From contig OZ253548.1 in assembly GCA_965262595.1 (NCBI GenBank), positions 1,302,001 through 1,366,000 on the forward strand: a DNA stretch of 64,000 bases, given 5' to 3'. Below the pieces are notes generated by a model that ran no database searches, had not been told where the DNA came from, and saw nothing but the letters and a program-made list of their open reading frames with translations. Below are positions 52,357-60,967 of the stretch, piece after piece (position 1 is the stretch's first letter; every line of letters begins with the position of its first letter). The DNA is from CATQHB01 sp965262595. Its GTDB lineage: Bacteria > Chloroflexota > Dehalococcoidia > Lucifugimonadales > UBA3495. The translations under genes were made by a program, and so were the position numbers.

Positions 52357-53518
52357 TGCGCATACCCCCTGCAGTTTCTCTTGCGGCGCGGCGCTGGGCC
52401 AATAGCGCCTCCTGGCGGGCGCGCACCTCGGCCACCCGGCGCACCGGAGCCATCATCTGCCGGTAAATCAAGTATCCCACCACGGCCAAGCCAACCAGGG
52501 ACATCAGGGTAAGAGTCCAGGCAGGCCACCCGTAGAACAGATAAATAGCAGTGATAACGATGGAATAAAAGGACAAGGGAACCATGACCTTCCAGGCAAA
52601 AGCCATTAGCTGGTCGATGCGGAGCCTCGGAAAGGTCCCTCTGATCCAGAACACCACCAGAATAACGGCGTAAACCTTAATCAGGAACCATACGATGCCG
52701 GGCAGGAAAGGCCCGGACCAACCGCCCAGGAACAGCAGAGCTACCAGGGCGGCGACGGCAAAAGTATTGATATACTCAGCCAGGAAAAAGACCGACCAAT
52801 GGGCTCCGCTATATTCAACAAAGGGGCCCCCCACCACTTCCGATTCGGCGTGGTAAATGTCAAAGGGGGTGCGCCCCACTTCGGCCAGTCCGGCGATGAA
52901 AAAGACCACCAAGCCAAGGGGTAGAATCAACCCGTAGGGAACCGGGTTTTGACTGGCGACAATTACCCTCAAGTCCAGAGATTGGGCCAGCATTGCCACC
53001 GAAACCACCACCATTATAACCGGAATCTCGTAGCTGATAAGCTGGGCCGCCGACCGCAACCCGCCCAGAATACCATATTTGTTGGCCGATCCCCACCCGG
53101 CCAGCACCAATCCAAGGATACCAATTACGGCGAAGGCAGTGATGTAAAAAAGACCCAACTCCAGGTTGCGCAATACCAGGCCCTCACCCCCCGGAATGGT
53201 AACCCAAATCATAAAGGCGGAGAGGACAACTACCACCGGAGCCACCCAGAATATGGCTTTATCCGACGAATCGGGGACAATATCTTCCTTAAGTATCAGC
53301 TTGAGGGCGTCGGCCAACGGCTGCATCAAGCCCATCGGCCCAGTACGGGTCGGCCCCAACCGGAGCTGTAGTCGGCCCAGGAACTTGCGTTCCAGCCAGG
53401 TTAACGAGAGCACCACCACCGACAGGGCAGTGAACATCGCCAACAGTCCCACCACCATCCAAACCACATCGTACAAACCGACCGCCAGGCTGACGACCGG
53501 AGGAAGCGTTGGCGGCAT
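52349..53518 (-). CDS. nuoH: NADH-quinone oxidoreductase subunit H
   Basis: 389-residue membrane subunit forming the quinone channel. ERKFLGRLQLRLGPTRTGPMGLMQPLADALKL, RTPFDIYHAESEVVGGPFVEYSG and RGTFPRLRIDQLMAFAWK are the family signatures. The C-terminal ~35 residues are extra, Arg/Ala-rich. Its ATG overlaps the nuoD stop (ATGA). Confidence 0.96.
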   Translation of the reverse strand: MPPTLPPVVSLAVGLYDVVWMVVGLLAMFTALSVVVLSLTWLERKFLGRLQLRLGPTRTGPMGLMQPLADALKLILKEDIVPDSSDKAIFWVAPVVVVLSAFMIWVTIPGGEGLVLRNLELGLFYITAFAVIGILGLVLAGWGSANKYGILGGLRSAAQLISYEIPVIMVVVSVAMLAQSLDLRVIVASQNPVPYGLILPLGLVVFFIAGLAEVGRTPFDIYHAESEVVGGPFVEYSGAHWSVFFLAEYINTFAVAALVALLFLGGWSGPFLPGIVWFLIKVYAVILVVFWIRGTFPRLRIDQLMAFAWKVMVPLSFYSIVITAIYLFYGWPAWTLTLMSLVGLAVVGYLIYRQMMAPVRRVAEVRARQEALLAQRRAARETAGGMRNA

Positions 53519-54660
53519 CAGCGGTCCACCTCGCCCAGTACGATATCCAGAGAGCCCAGGATAACCACCGAGTCGGCAATCCAGGAATTTTTCAAAAGCT
53601 GCCTAATGGCGGAAAGGTTACAGAAGGAAGGAGGCCGCACTTTGACGCGATAGGGCCGGTCGGTTCCGTTGCTGACCAGGTGCACCCCTATTTCTCCCCG
53701 GGGGTTTTCCGCCCGCACGTAAACCTCACCGACCGGGGGGCGAATAAGGCGCCGACCCAGGGAAGAGACCACATTCCCGGCGGGCATTTGGGCCAGGGCT
53801 TGCTCAATTATGCCCAGGGATTCGTACATTTCCTGCACCCGCACCCAATGGCGGTCCCAGCAATCGCCGTCCAATCCTACCGGAATATCAAAGTCAAAGC
53901 GGTCATACACTGAATAGGGCTGCGCTTTACGCACATCATACTCAACGCCGCAGCCGCGCAAACAGGGGCCGGTCATTCCAAAATCAATGGCGTCTTCAGC
54001 GCTGATAGCCCCCACATCCTTGAGGCGCGACAGGAAAATCTCATTAAAAGTCAGGATTTTGTCGCTCTCTTCCACATCCTCTCGGAGGACGGGCAACAAA
54101 TCCCGTATGAGCTGTTCAAAGTTGTCCGGCAGTTCCTCTTTCAGGCCCCCGATGCGGAAGTAATTGTGCATCATTCGGGCGCCGGAAACTGCCTCGAACA
54201 GCGCCTGAATCCGTTCCCGTCCCCGGAAGGCGAACATGGTAGGAGTCATTGCCCCGGCGTCCAGGCCAATGGTGCCCACATAGAGGAGGTGACTGGCGAT
54301 GCGGTTCAGCTCGCAGAGAATGACCCGCACATACTCGGCCCGTTCCGGCACGGTCAGGCCCATCAATTTTTCCACGGCCTGGCAATAGACCAGCTCATTG
54401 TTAAAGTTGGACACATAGTCCAGCCGGTCAAACAGGGTAATTACCTGATGGTATTGCTCGCCTTCGCAGAGCTTTTCCGAACCCCGGTGCAAGTAGCCGA
54501 TGTGGGGTTCCACATCAACAACTTTCTCTCCATCGACCCACAACACCATCCGAAACACGCCGTGGGTGGAAGGATGCTGCGGCCCCATGTTCAGCAGCAT
54601 CTCAACGGGTTCGGCATTGGCCGGTGGGTTGGCGGCTACGTCAGTTCGACTTTCTACCAT
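53518..54660 (-). CDS. nuoD: NADH-quinone oxidoreductase subunit D
   Basis: 380-residue 49-kDa-type subunit lining the quinone site. MGPQHPSTHGVFRMVLWVDGE, HIGYLHRGSEKL, YCQAVEKLMGLTVPERAEYVRV and the C-terminal GSLDIVLGEVDR are diagnostic. Separate from NuoC, as usual outside enterobacteria. It lies 141 bp downstream of a HicB-like gene. Confidence 0.97.
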   Translation of the reverse strand: MVESRTDVAANPPANAEPVEMLLNMGPQHPSTHGVFRMVLWVDGEKVVDVEPHIGYLHRGSEKLCEGEQYHQVITLFDRLDYVSNFNNELVYCQAVEKLMGLTVPERAEYVRVILCELNRIASHLLYVGTIGLDAGAMTPTMFAFRGRERIQALFEAVSGARMMHNYFRIGGLKEELPDNFEQLIRDLLPVLREDVEESDKILTFNEIFLSRLKDVGAISAEDAIDFGMTGPCLRGCGVEYDVRKAQPYSVYDRFDFDIPVGLDGDCWDRHWVRVQEMYESLGIIEQALAQMPAGNVVSSLGRRLIRPPVGEVYVRAENPRGEIGVHLVSNGTDRPYRVKVRPPSFCNLSAIRQLLKNSWIADSVVILGSLDIVLGEVDR

Positions 54661-54801
54661 TTAGCTACTTTCCACTCTCTACCGTCTGCGAACTACCGGA
54701 ATTAGAGGCGGTTTATTAGAGCCGGGTACTTTCGCGAAATCTCTACGCCCAAAACCGCTCTCAAAGCGTTGCCATCCAAGAGTCAGTTAAAACTCCCGCC
54801 C

Positions 54802-55071
54802 CTAAAGGATATTAATACGCGGCTCCTTGGGCGGGGTAACCAGGCTGCTCATCCAGACTTCATCATTATCATAGAAACCGGCATCAATCAACACATCGTC
54901 AAGAATACCCAGTTTCTCGCAGTCCTCCAGATAGTCGGCGATTTCGGACCGAAGGGAACTGCGAGCATCCTCCGGAGTATCGCCAAAGGCGGTAATCACC
55001 AGCTCCGGGCAGTAGGCCAGGAAGTTGTCGCCCTGCCGGGATTCCTCAATCTGGTAAACTATTTTGTCCAA
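54802..55071 (-). CDS. HicB-like small protein, embedded in the nuo operon (copy 1)
   Basis: 89 residues of the HicB/DUF1902-like fold: YQIEESRQGDNFLAYCPELVITAFGDTPEDARSSLRSEIADYL. It lacks the DNA-binding C-terminus of HicB antitoxins; the tail (VLIDAGFYDNDEVWMSSL) matches the second copy upstream (LAEAGFPGVDEDTELQL). The start is TTG at 55071 with AGAGG about 4 nt upstream. No HicA toxin frame is nearby. It sits between copy 2 and nuoD. Confidence 0.72.
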   Translation of the reverse strand: MDKIVYQIEESRQGDNFLAYCPELVITAFGDTPEDARSSLRSEIADYLEDCEKLGILDDVLIDAGFYDNDEVWMSSLVTPPKEPRINIL

Positions 55072-55164
55072 AATACCTCTTTAAGTAGCCGGAACCGCCG
55101 AATCTATGCCGCCCAGGTTGCGCTCCGTGACGTACTGCCGGACCTGGCTACGGAAGCCGGCCGC

Positions 55165-55449
55165 CTATTGAGCGGGCAACTCCTCTTGAACCTGGATAGC
55201 AACCTCATCCACAAACTCCAACTGGAGTTCGGTATCTTCGTCAACTCCCGGAAACCCGGCCTCAGCCAGCGTTTGCTCCAGGGCGCTCTTGCCGTCGTGA
55301 ATTTCAATCCAGGTACGCATCATATCGATCAATTCGTCCTGGGCCTCGCACACCGTTTCGCCCTCCGCCTCCAGGACCAGACCGTCAATGCTGGCGATAT
55401 ATCGGTCGCCGTCCCAATGCACCCGGGCGGTTAAGACCACCGGCTCCAT
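55165..55449 (-). CDS. HicB-like small protein, embedded in the nuo operon (copy 2)
   Basis: 94 residues: VHWDGDRYIASIDGLVLEAEGETVCEAQDELIDMM is the HicB-like strand-strand-helix, followed by TWIEIHDGKSALEQTLAEAGF and an acidic C-terminus. It starts at ATG 55449, 3 bp after the nuoC stop, so it is translated as part of the operon. It looks paralogous to the gene 93 bp downstream. No toxin partner seen. Confidence 0.72.
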   Translation of the reverse strand: MEPVVLTARVHWDGDRYIASIDGLVLEAEGETVCEAQDELIDMMRTWIEIHDGKSALEQTLAEAGFPGVDEDTELQLEFVDEVAIQVQEELPAQ

Positions 55450-55452
55450 AGG

Positions 55453-55992
55453 CTAAAACTCCCGGTATTCGTTAAACGGGAACTCTTTGCGGCCCGGAAA
55501 TCCCTCATAGCCTTCGTAGAGCAAGAGCGGAGCGGCATTCGAGTTGCCCTCAAACTCCACACCGAACAGGTCGCGGGCCTCCCGCTCGTACCACTCTGCC
55601 GCCAGCCAAACGCCGGAGACGGAGGGCAGCCGGGGATTATCATAAGGCACGTCGGTCTTGACCACCAAGGTCTGCTCATGCTCCAGAGAATGGAGAAAAT
55701 AAACGAGCTGAAAATACTCTTCGTAGTCCACGCAGGAAAGGCAAAGCAGCATTTTCAAAGCCAGGTCCGGATCATCCTTGGCCAATTGGCAAACCCGGTC
55801 AATTCCCTCCGGGGCGACGGTTACCTGAGGCAAGTCCGAGAGCAGGCCCGGCTGAGGGTTAAACTCCCGGAAAAGCGATTCCGCCTGGGCCAAAGCTTCC
55901 CGCCCTGATTGGGTCAAGACGGAAAAATCGGGCTGCTCGGCATCGGAATCGCTAGTATGGCCGGCGTGGCCGGTGCGCCTATCTTCCGCCAC
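55453..55992 (-). CDS. nuoC: NADH-quinone oxidoreductase subunit C
   Basis: 179-residue 30-kDa-type subunit. VDYEEYFQLVYFLHSLEHEQTLVVKTDVP, the PSVSGVWLAAEWYEREARDLFGVEFEGN block and a C-terminal PFNEYREF are recognisable. The start is GTG overlapping the nuoB end by 14 bp. The first ~25 residues are polar and outside the fold. Confidence 0.93.
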   Translation of the reverse strand: MAEDRRTGHAGHTSDSDAEQPDFSVLTQSGREALAQAESLFREFNPQPGLLSDLPQVTVAPEGIDRVCQLAKDDPDLALKMLLCLSCVDYEEYFQLVYFLHSLEHEQTLVVKTDVPYDNPRLPSVSGVWLAAEWYEREARDLFGVEFEGNSNAAPLLLYEGYEGFPGRKEFPFNEYREF

Positions 55993-56512
55993 TGTTCTTG
56001 GCGTCCTGCATTATTTTTTCCTGGAGTTTGAGAATACCAAACAAGAGGGCCTCCGGACGCGGCGGGCAGCCGGGCACGTAAACGTCCACCGGAATGATGT
56101 GATCAACCCCCATTACGACGGAGTAGGAGCGGTAGTAGGGGCCGCCGTTGGTAGCGCAACTACCCATAGCAATAACCCATTTGGGTTCCGGCATCTGTTC
56201 ATAAAGCAGGCGAATCGGCTCGGCCATTTTCTTGACCACCGTGCCGGCCACAATCATCACGTCAGATTGACGGGGCGAAGGCCAGGTGACCACGCCAAAC
56301 CGGTCAAAATCATAGTGCGCCATGTAAGTGGAAATCATCTCGATGGCGCAACAAGCCAGGCCAAAACTCAACATCCATAAAGAGGACTTGCGGGCCATTC
56401 CGAATAGCTGCTCGGTGGTGGTGGTAATCACCCCGGGCAGTTTCCCGGCGGTGGCCTGATTGAATAGGCTGGGCGCCGGTTGATTGCCGGTTCCAAGGAT
56501 TATTTCTGCCAT
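55979..56512 (-). CDS. nuoB: NADH-quinone oxidoreductase subunit B
   Basis: 177-residue subunit holding cluster N2. The ligands are in FGLACCAIEMI (two Cys), GSCATNGGPYYRSY and VYVPGCPPRPEAL; VIVAGTVVKKMA is also typical. It overlaps nuoA by 13 bp. Confidence 0.97.
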   Translation of the reverse strand: MAEIILGTGNQPAPSLFNQATAGKLPGVITTTTEQLFGMARKSSLWMLSFGLACCAIEMISTYMAHYDFDRFGVVTWPSPRQSDVMIVAGTVVKKMAEPIRLLYEQMPEPKWVIAMGSCATNGGPYYRSYSVVMGVDHIIPVDVYVPGCPPRPEALLFGILKLQEKIMQDAKNSGGR

Positions 56513-56925
56513 TCAAGAACCCCTTTTCTCCAGCCGTAGATGATGGCAAAGAAGAGCACTGCAAGGAACAACATCATGGCGTAGAAGGGGATGGAGTTCC
56601 CCAGAGCCTTTTGCTCCAGGAAAATTACGGCCCAGGGGAAGAGGAACACCGCTTCCACGTCAAATATCAGGAACATTATGGCGAAGATGTAAAAACGAAG
56701 GCTGATGTTGGACCAGGCATAAGAGGCAGGTACAATGCCACATTCATAGGTGGAGAGCTTGATTGCGGAGGCGCGGCGGGAGGATAAAATCCGGGAACCC
56801 AGAAACATACCACCAATGGCCACCACCGCCACAATTGCGGAAAGAGCCACCATCGTCCAGTTTCCCGCGAACACACTAGAGTCGAAGGCTTGCGAGCTAA
56901 GGCCAAGAAGGGGTGACATATTCAA
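56500..56925 (-). CDS. nuoA: NADH-quinone oxidoreductase subunit A
   Basis: 141-residue three-helix subunit. STYECGIVPASYAWSNISLRFYIFAIMFLIFDVEAVFLFPW is the diagnostic block with the loop Cys. The start may be the Met at residue 3. It is the first nuo gene, about 40 nt after the predicted transcription start. Confidence 0.95.
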   Translation of the reverse strand: MNMSPLLGLSSQAFDSSVFAGNWTMVALSAIVAVVAIGGMFLGSRILSSRRASAIKLSTYECGIVPASYAWSNISLRFYIFAIMFLIFDVEAVFLFPWAVIFLEQKALGNSIPFYAMMLFLAVLFFAIIYGWRKGVLEWQK

Positions 56926-56970
56926 AATTAGTTAAGATTCCCGTCTATTGAATCCCGATTTAGCGGCCCC

Positions 56971-57000
56971 ATAATATCACCGAGGCCGGAACGGTGTCAA
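56971..57000 (-). promoter_or_regulatory. Promoter of the nuo operon
   Basis: Minus-strand TTGACA (57000-56995), 18 bp, TATTAT (56976-56971). Transcription would start near 56964. It is the strongest promoter-like site upstream of complex I. Confidence 0.8.
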
Positions 57001-57103
57001 TTGAAACTGCGGCCGAAGGCAAACGTACATTGTAGCTGCCGGCGGCACAACCGACCGGCGCATTAGTGCCGGAGGGACAGTTGGTAACCACCGTTACGCG
57101 CTC

Positions 57104-57148
57104 CGCTCCCTTAGTTCCGCTCCCTTAGTTCCGCTCCCTTAGTTCGGT
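57104..57148. repeat. 14-bp tandem repeat at the end of the CinA/NadD-like gene
   Basis: Three copies of a 14-bp unit (TTAGTTCCGCTCCC) run from just outside the gene into its last codons, carrying the stop in each copy. The gene ends in the copy furthest from the terminus. Confidence 0.85.
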
Positions 57149-58309
57149 GGAGGAGATGTCGGCGCGGAAAACGGACTCGGGTATGGACTGGAACAAGGGC
57201 CGGAATCCCTGGGGAATTGCCACTTCTTCCAGAGTGTGGAAAACGTCGCCGCCGGCCCGGCCCGCCACCAGGAAACGACAGCTCGCCGCCCATATCTCGG
57301 CCAGGGCAGTCAGCATCGCCGACTCGGCGCCACCGTAGTACTTGGGGTCGATCAGGCGGGTCACGGTATCCCAGCCAATGACAAAGACGCTATTTGGGAA
57401 CAGGTCGGCCTTTTTTCGGAAGGTTTCGGCGCGCGTCAAGACAACGCTGCCCTTGCCGGCGTTGCTGCCAGCCCCCTTTGCGGCGAATTGGCTGATCCGG
57501 CTAAGTATCTCCGATTCTTCCAGGGGCGGTTTGTCCACATTGACCACGGATAACTCGTACACCACCTCCATACCCAGAATCTCCCCGGCGACGCGGGCCA
57601 ACTCTTCATGCCCGTAGTGCAGCGGGCTGAACGAGCCGGGCAAAACGGCAATCCTGTCGAAGGATTCCGTTTCGTCGGTCAGCATCCGCCCGTCCGGTCG
57701 GGCCAGCGCCATATTGACCTCGCCGGACAAGAGGCGCTGTATTGGGCCGGGGTGGTCCGCGGTCAATACCTCCGGTCGTTCCAGTTCGGTCAGACCTGAG
57801 GGCAGGTCAGCCTCCAGGCCAAAGGCTTGGGCCAGGGCCTGGATTACCAGACGGCTAACCACATGCTCCTCACCGGCCCGGTCCCGCTTGCCCTTTTCCA
57901 GCACCAGGTTATAAGTGGTCACCCGGGTGTCGTCCCAGGCGGCAATACAAGCCCGGTGGTCGCCTCGCTTGGGCCGGTCGGTGGCGATGGTAGCGGTGCA
58001 AGACAGGCCAACGACCGGAGAATCATCCTCCCTTAGCTGCAACCCCCGCCGGTAAGCCGCCCGGGCCATTTCCCGGGCAGTTTGCGGCGATACATACTGC
58101 TCCGGTTCGTGGCCCACCAGATCAATCATCGAGAGACGTCCGTAGGGAACCCGGGTCTCCAGCAGAGTCCGGGAGGCTCCGGAGACGCCCAGCAGCCAGG
58201 ACATGGCGCCGCTGCCCGCTCCTGCCACCGCCAGCACCGATTTATGGGGCGTAGCGTGAATTTTTACAATGACCTCATCGATTACGTCTGCAACGTTGCT
58301 CATAACCAA
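57125..58309 (-). CDS. Fusion of CinA-C-like (NMN deamidase type) and NadD-like nucleotidyltransferase domains
   Basis: 394 residues. The N-terminal part (about 5-165) resembles the CinA C-terminal/PncC fold: SGASRTLLETRVPYGR, VSPQTAREMARAAYRRG, VVGLSCTATIATDRPKRGDHRACIA. The C-terminal part (about 215-394) is a cytidylyltransferase-like fold: IAVLPGSFSPLHYGHEELA with the HxGH motif and ISSTELRERN, the ISSTxxR motif of NMN/NaMN adenylyltransferases. This pairs deamidation and adenylylation of a nicotinate nucleotide, suggesting NAD recycling in the cytoplasm. The second Met (MSNVAD) is a possible start. Confidence 0.82.
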   Translation of the reverse strand: MVMSNVADVIDEVIVKIHATPHKSVLAVAGAGSGAMSWLLGVSGASRTLLETRVPYGRLSMIDLVGHEPEQYVSPQTAREMARAAYRRGLQLREDDSPVVGLSCTATIATDRPKRGDHRACIAAWDDTRVTTYNLVLEKGKRDRAGEEHVVSRLVIQALAQAFGLEADLPSGLTELERPEVLTADHPGPIQRLLSGEVNMALARPDGRMLTDETESFDRIAVLPGSFSPLHYGHEELARVAGEILGMEVVYELSVVNVDKPPLEESEILSRISQFAAKGAGSNAGKGSVVLTRAETFRKKADLFPNSVFVIGWDTVTRLIDPKYYGGAESAMLTALAEIWAASCRFLVAGRAGGDVFHTLEEVAIPQGFRPLFQSIPESVFRADISSTELRERN

Positions 58310-58392
58310 TCCCCTACGGTTTTACATCCCGGCCTGCCTCTGGCATCAGGACTTTAGTAGTATGCAGAATGTCAATTGCAGCGCCATGGATT

Positions 58393-59010
58393 CTATGGCA
58401 GCCAGGGGGTGAAATCTATTTGGCCCATGCGCTGACGGGAAATCTCGATGTCTGCGCTGATTTTGGCCGCCCATTCATCGTTCCATTCCTTTGGCATCCT
58501 GCGCCGCGCCTCCCGCCAGGTCAGCGGTTCGGCCTCGCCGTCGGCGTATCCGTCCACAACCTCGGCCAGAAAGCAGGTCATATCCCCGCCGTCCATCGCG
58601 TTTACCACCCGGCAATCCAGGTAGCCCAGACAGTCATCAAGTATCGGGCTGCCGGTGACCTTGGTCGAGTAGGCCAGTTCGGCCAGCTTGTCCCGCCGGG
58701 AACCCGAAACCAACCCGAAGTCCTTTATTAGCTGAAGCTGGTCTTTTCGCAAAAAATTCAGGGCAAAGGCCCGGCTTTGGTAAATAAGATTGTGGCTGTA
58801 ATTTTCTTTATAAATCTGGATTATCGTCCGGGGGCGGTCCGGAACGATGGAAGCGGCGGAGATCGCGACGGCAATTTGGGCATTGACCTTGCCCTGCCAC
58901 TGGCTGGTAACCGCCGCCAGGGGCGCCCAGAGAAGGCCCATTATCGGGGCTATGCGCTGGTAATCCACGTTAGGCTCTCTGATCCGGCTTCTGTCATTCT
59001 TGACATTCAA
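58393..59010 (-). CDS. Flavin reductase-like FMN-binding protein (second copy)
   Basis: 205-residue split-barrel flavin protein. MGLLWAPLAAVTSQWQGKVNAQIAVAISAASIVPDRPRTIIQIYKENYSHNLI, FALNFLRKDQLQLIKDFGLVSGSRRDKLA and DDCLGYLDCRV are family-like blocks. It differs from the copy at 15.2 kb in loops and length. The C-terminus (RMPKEWNDEWAAKISADIE) is extra. Partner and substrate unknown. Confidence 0.8.
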   Translation of the reverse strand: MNVKNDRSRIREPNVDYQRIAPIMGLLWAPLAAVTSQWQGKVNAQIAVAISAASIVPDRPRTIIQIYKENYSHNLIYQSRAFALNFLRKDQLQLIKDFGLVSGSRRDKLAELAYSTKVTGSPILDDCLGYLDCRVVNAMDGGDMTCFLAEVVDGYADGEAEPLTWREARRRMPKEWNDEWAAKISADIEISRQRMGQIDFTPWLP

Positions 59011-59431
59011 TCGGCCCTTGCCCGGCGCTTGACGGAACTACCCGCCAACACACCCGGACTTTCGACGTTCAAGGGGAAGTGTAGCACCAAGACATGGGTG
59101 GGTCTAGGTAATCCGGGCGGCGCGGAGTCTCCCAAAATCCCCCGGTTCCGGTGTATCCCCCACACCGCCTGAACTTGTCGAAGGGCCGGAACATACTTTC
59201 CCTTAGAATGAGCGATTCACCAGGGACGATTGAAGGATCCTGGACCAGGGAGGGCCGGTACTGCGCCTCCACCTATTGGCTGCCCCGGTGGTTGCTCTGG
59301 TCAGACTAACCGAGCCGGTTAAACCGATTCTTACTCAATACCGAGTCCGGTGTCAGCAGATTTCCCATTGCCGTTACAATCATTAGAATTGCAGGCATTA
59401 GAAATACAGGCGTTAGAATTGCAGGGTATCC
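59011..59431. other. Intergenic region with dispersed-repeat remnant and 15-bp tandem repeat
   Basis: 421 bp, no gene. It holds a short CCTGAACTTGTCGAAGGGC element (about 59168-59186), resembling the dispersed TTCGACAAGCTCAGG-type repeat, and a 15-bp tandem repeat near the far end. Confidence 0.4.
59381..59425. repeat. 15-bp tandem repeat, three copies
   Basis: CATTAGAATTGCAGG (59381-59395), a two-mismatch copy (59396-59410) and a one-mismatch copy (59411-59425). It ends 6 bp before the TolB-like stop codon. Confidence 0.85.
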
Positions 59432-60553
59432 TCACCAGTCTGGGTTGGTATCCTCAAAATCGTTGTTGGTGAGTCGCAGTTGGTTGGCGCCGTCGGCGTT
59501 CATCACCAGAATGTCCGCTGTGCCGTACAAGTAGGATACGAAGGCGAGTTGCTTACCGTCCGGGGACCAGACCGGAGCCAGGTCATCGGCGCTGTTGGTG
59601 GTCAGCCGCCGCTGATTTGCGCCGTCGGCCTGCATTGTATAAATCTCCGGGTTGCCGTCGCGATGGGAGACGAAAGCGATAACTTTACTGTCCGGATGCC
59701 AGGCCGGAGCCAGGTCAACGGTTGAGCCTTGGGTCAGTCGGGCCTCCTCAACTCCGTCACCCCAATCACCATCCTTGAGACGGCGAGCCACATAAATGGC
59801 CGAGGCATCCCCCTGTTGCCGGACAAAGGCGATATACCTTCCGTCGGGCGACCATACCGGCTGAGAGTCGGAATCCTCGGTCAATCGGATAAGGTTCACC
59901 CCCGCCGGATTGCGCAGCCAAAGACCCCGGTCTTCCACAGAGTCCTCGCTGTAAAAGACCAGCCACTCCCCATCCGGAGACCAGTCGCCCAACCTTTCCG
60001 CGGCGTCGTTGAAGGTAACTCGGGTCAACTCGCTGCTCTTAACGTTCATTGAGTGGATTTCGGTAAGCGTCTCCCCCGCTGCCTTCCTTTCCGATACGAA
60101 GGCCAGGGTATTATTCTGCGGTGACCACCGGTGGTTGCCGTCTGAGCCGGGATTGTTGGTCAAGCGGCTCAATCTGGCGCCATCCTTGTCCAGGAGATTT
60201 AGCTCCTCGTCGCCGGATTCCTGGGATACATACGCTATCCTCTCGCCATCGGGCGACCATTGGGGGTCCAGGTCCGGGGTACGGTTGTTAGTGAGCCGGG
60301 TAGTCTCCCCGTTCTCCGGGTCCAACAGGTAAATCTCCCGGTCGCCGTCCGAGTCCGAAACAAAGACAATCGGGTTGCTGCCGCCGAAAGAGCCGCAGCC
60401 CACGCTCAACAGAAAGACCGTCGCCAGCAGTAAAAATCCTAGCCGCCCTCGCCAGGCAATCAACCGGGCCGGCAAACACTGTGACGGAACGGGCCGGCCC
60501 ACCGGACTCATCGCAATCAACGTCGGAACCGACGGAAAGGAAACCGAAACCAT
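59432..60553 (-). CDS. TolB-like beta-propeller lipoprotein
   Basis: 373-residue exported protein with repeated WD40-like PD40 units. Each has a W/PSPDG core, for example PQWSPDGERIAYVS, HRWSPQNNTLAFVSE, PVWSPDGRYIAFVR and PVWSPDGKQLAFVS. The N-terminus has a hydrophobic stretch ending LLSVGC, a lipobox, so it is probably a lipoprotein. I choose the ATG at 60553 because GGGAGG lies 7 nt upstream; the open frame extends to 60616. Function unknown; TolB-like propellers bind proteins or sugars at the cell envelope. Confidence 0.82.
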   Translation of the reverse strand: MVSVSFPSVPTLIAMSPVGRPVPSQCLPARLIAWRGRLGFLLLATVFLLSVGCGSFGGSNPIVFVSDSDGDREIYLLDPENGETTRLTNNRTPDLDPQWSPDGERIAYVSQESGDEELNLLDKDGARLSRLTNNPGSDGNHRWSPQNNTLAFVSERKAAGETLTEIHSMNVKSSELTRVTFNDAAERLGDWSPDGEWLVFYSEDSVEDRGLWLRNPAGVNLIRLTEDSDSQPVWSPDGRYIAFVRQQGDASAIYVARRLKDGDWGDGVEEARLTQGSTVDLAPAWHPDSKVIAFVSHRDGNPEIYTMQADGANQRRLTTNSADDLAPVWSPDGKQLAFVSYLYGTADILVMNADGANQLRLTNNDFEDTNPDW

Positions 60554-60967
60554 AAACCCACCTCCCACGCCACACCCGGTGGGGGCTGTGGCCGCCGCAA
60601 TCAGGGTATGCCTCACACTTCAGCGTCCGGTAACTATACATTACGTCAATCGCCCCGGCCCTGTCCTATAATTTTGCTTCCGGTTAACGGGGAATTGGCA
60701 TCATCTTGCCAGGTGCAGGGGTAGCCCCGGTGACGCGCTTGGTAGAAATAGAGATCGCGCTACTCCGCAAAAGCCCGGCAAGGGAACCTTGACAATGGCA
60801 AGGCGCTTCTTTAGCATCACAGCAACCCGGACTCTCCGCCAAATCACCACTCTGCCAACCCATTGATTCCTAGCTGAAGGGCCTATCGGAATCAAGGAAA
60901 CTGTCGCACCGGTTGGACTTGGCGGTTGGGCCGGATACCCGGTAAATCAGGAGCGGGAGGTGAGCTT
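60554..60967. other. Intergenic region before the amidohydrolase gene
   Basis: 414 bp between divergent genes. Only a ribosome site (GGGAGGTGA, 60955-60963) for the amidohydrolase stands out. A GCGC-rich stretch (60735-60765) can fold but matches no known RNA. Confidence 0.3.

Noticed and set aside
54802..55449. HicAB toxin-antitoxin module
   Set aside because: No HicA-like toxin frame nearby and both genes lack the antitoxin DNA-binding tail.
60731..60870. tRNA-like or structured RNA before the amidohydrolase
   Set aside because: GC-rich pairing possible but no cloverleaf, conserved loops, promoter or terminator.
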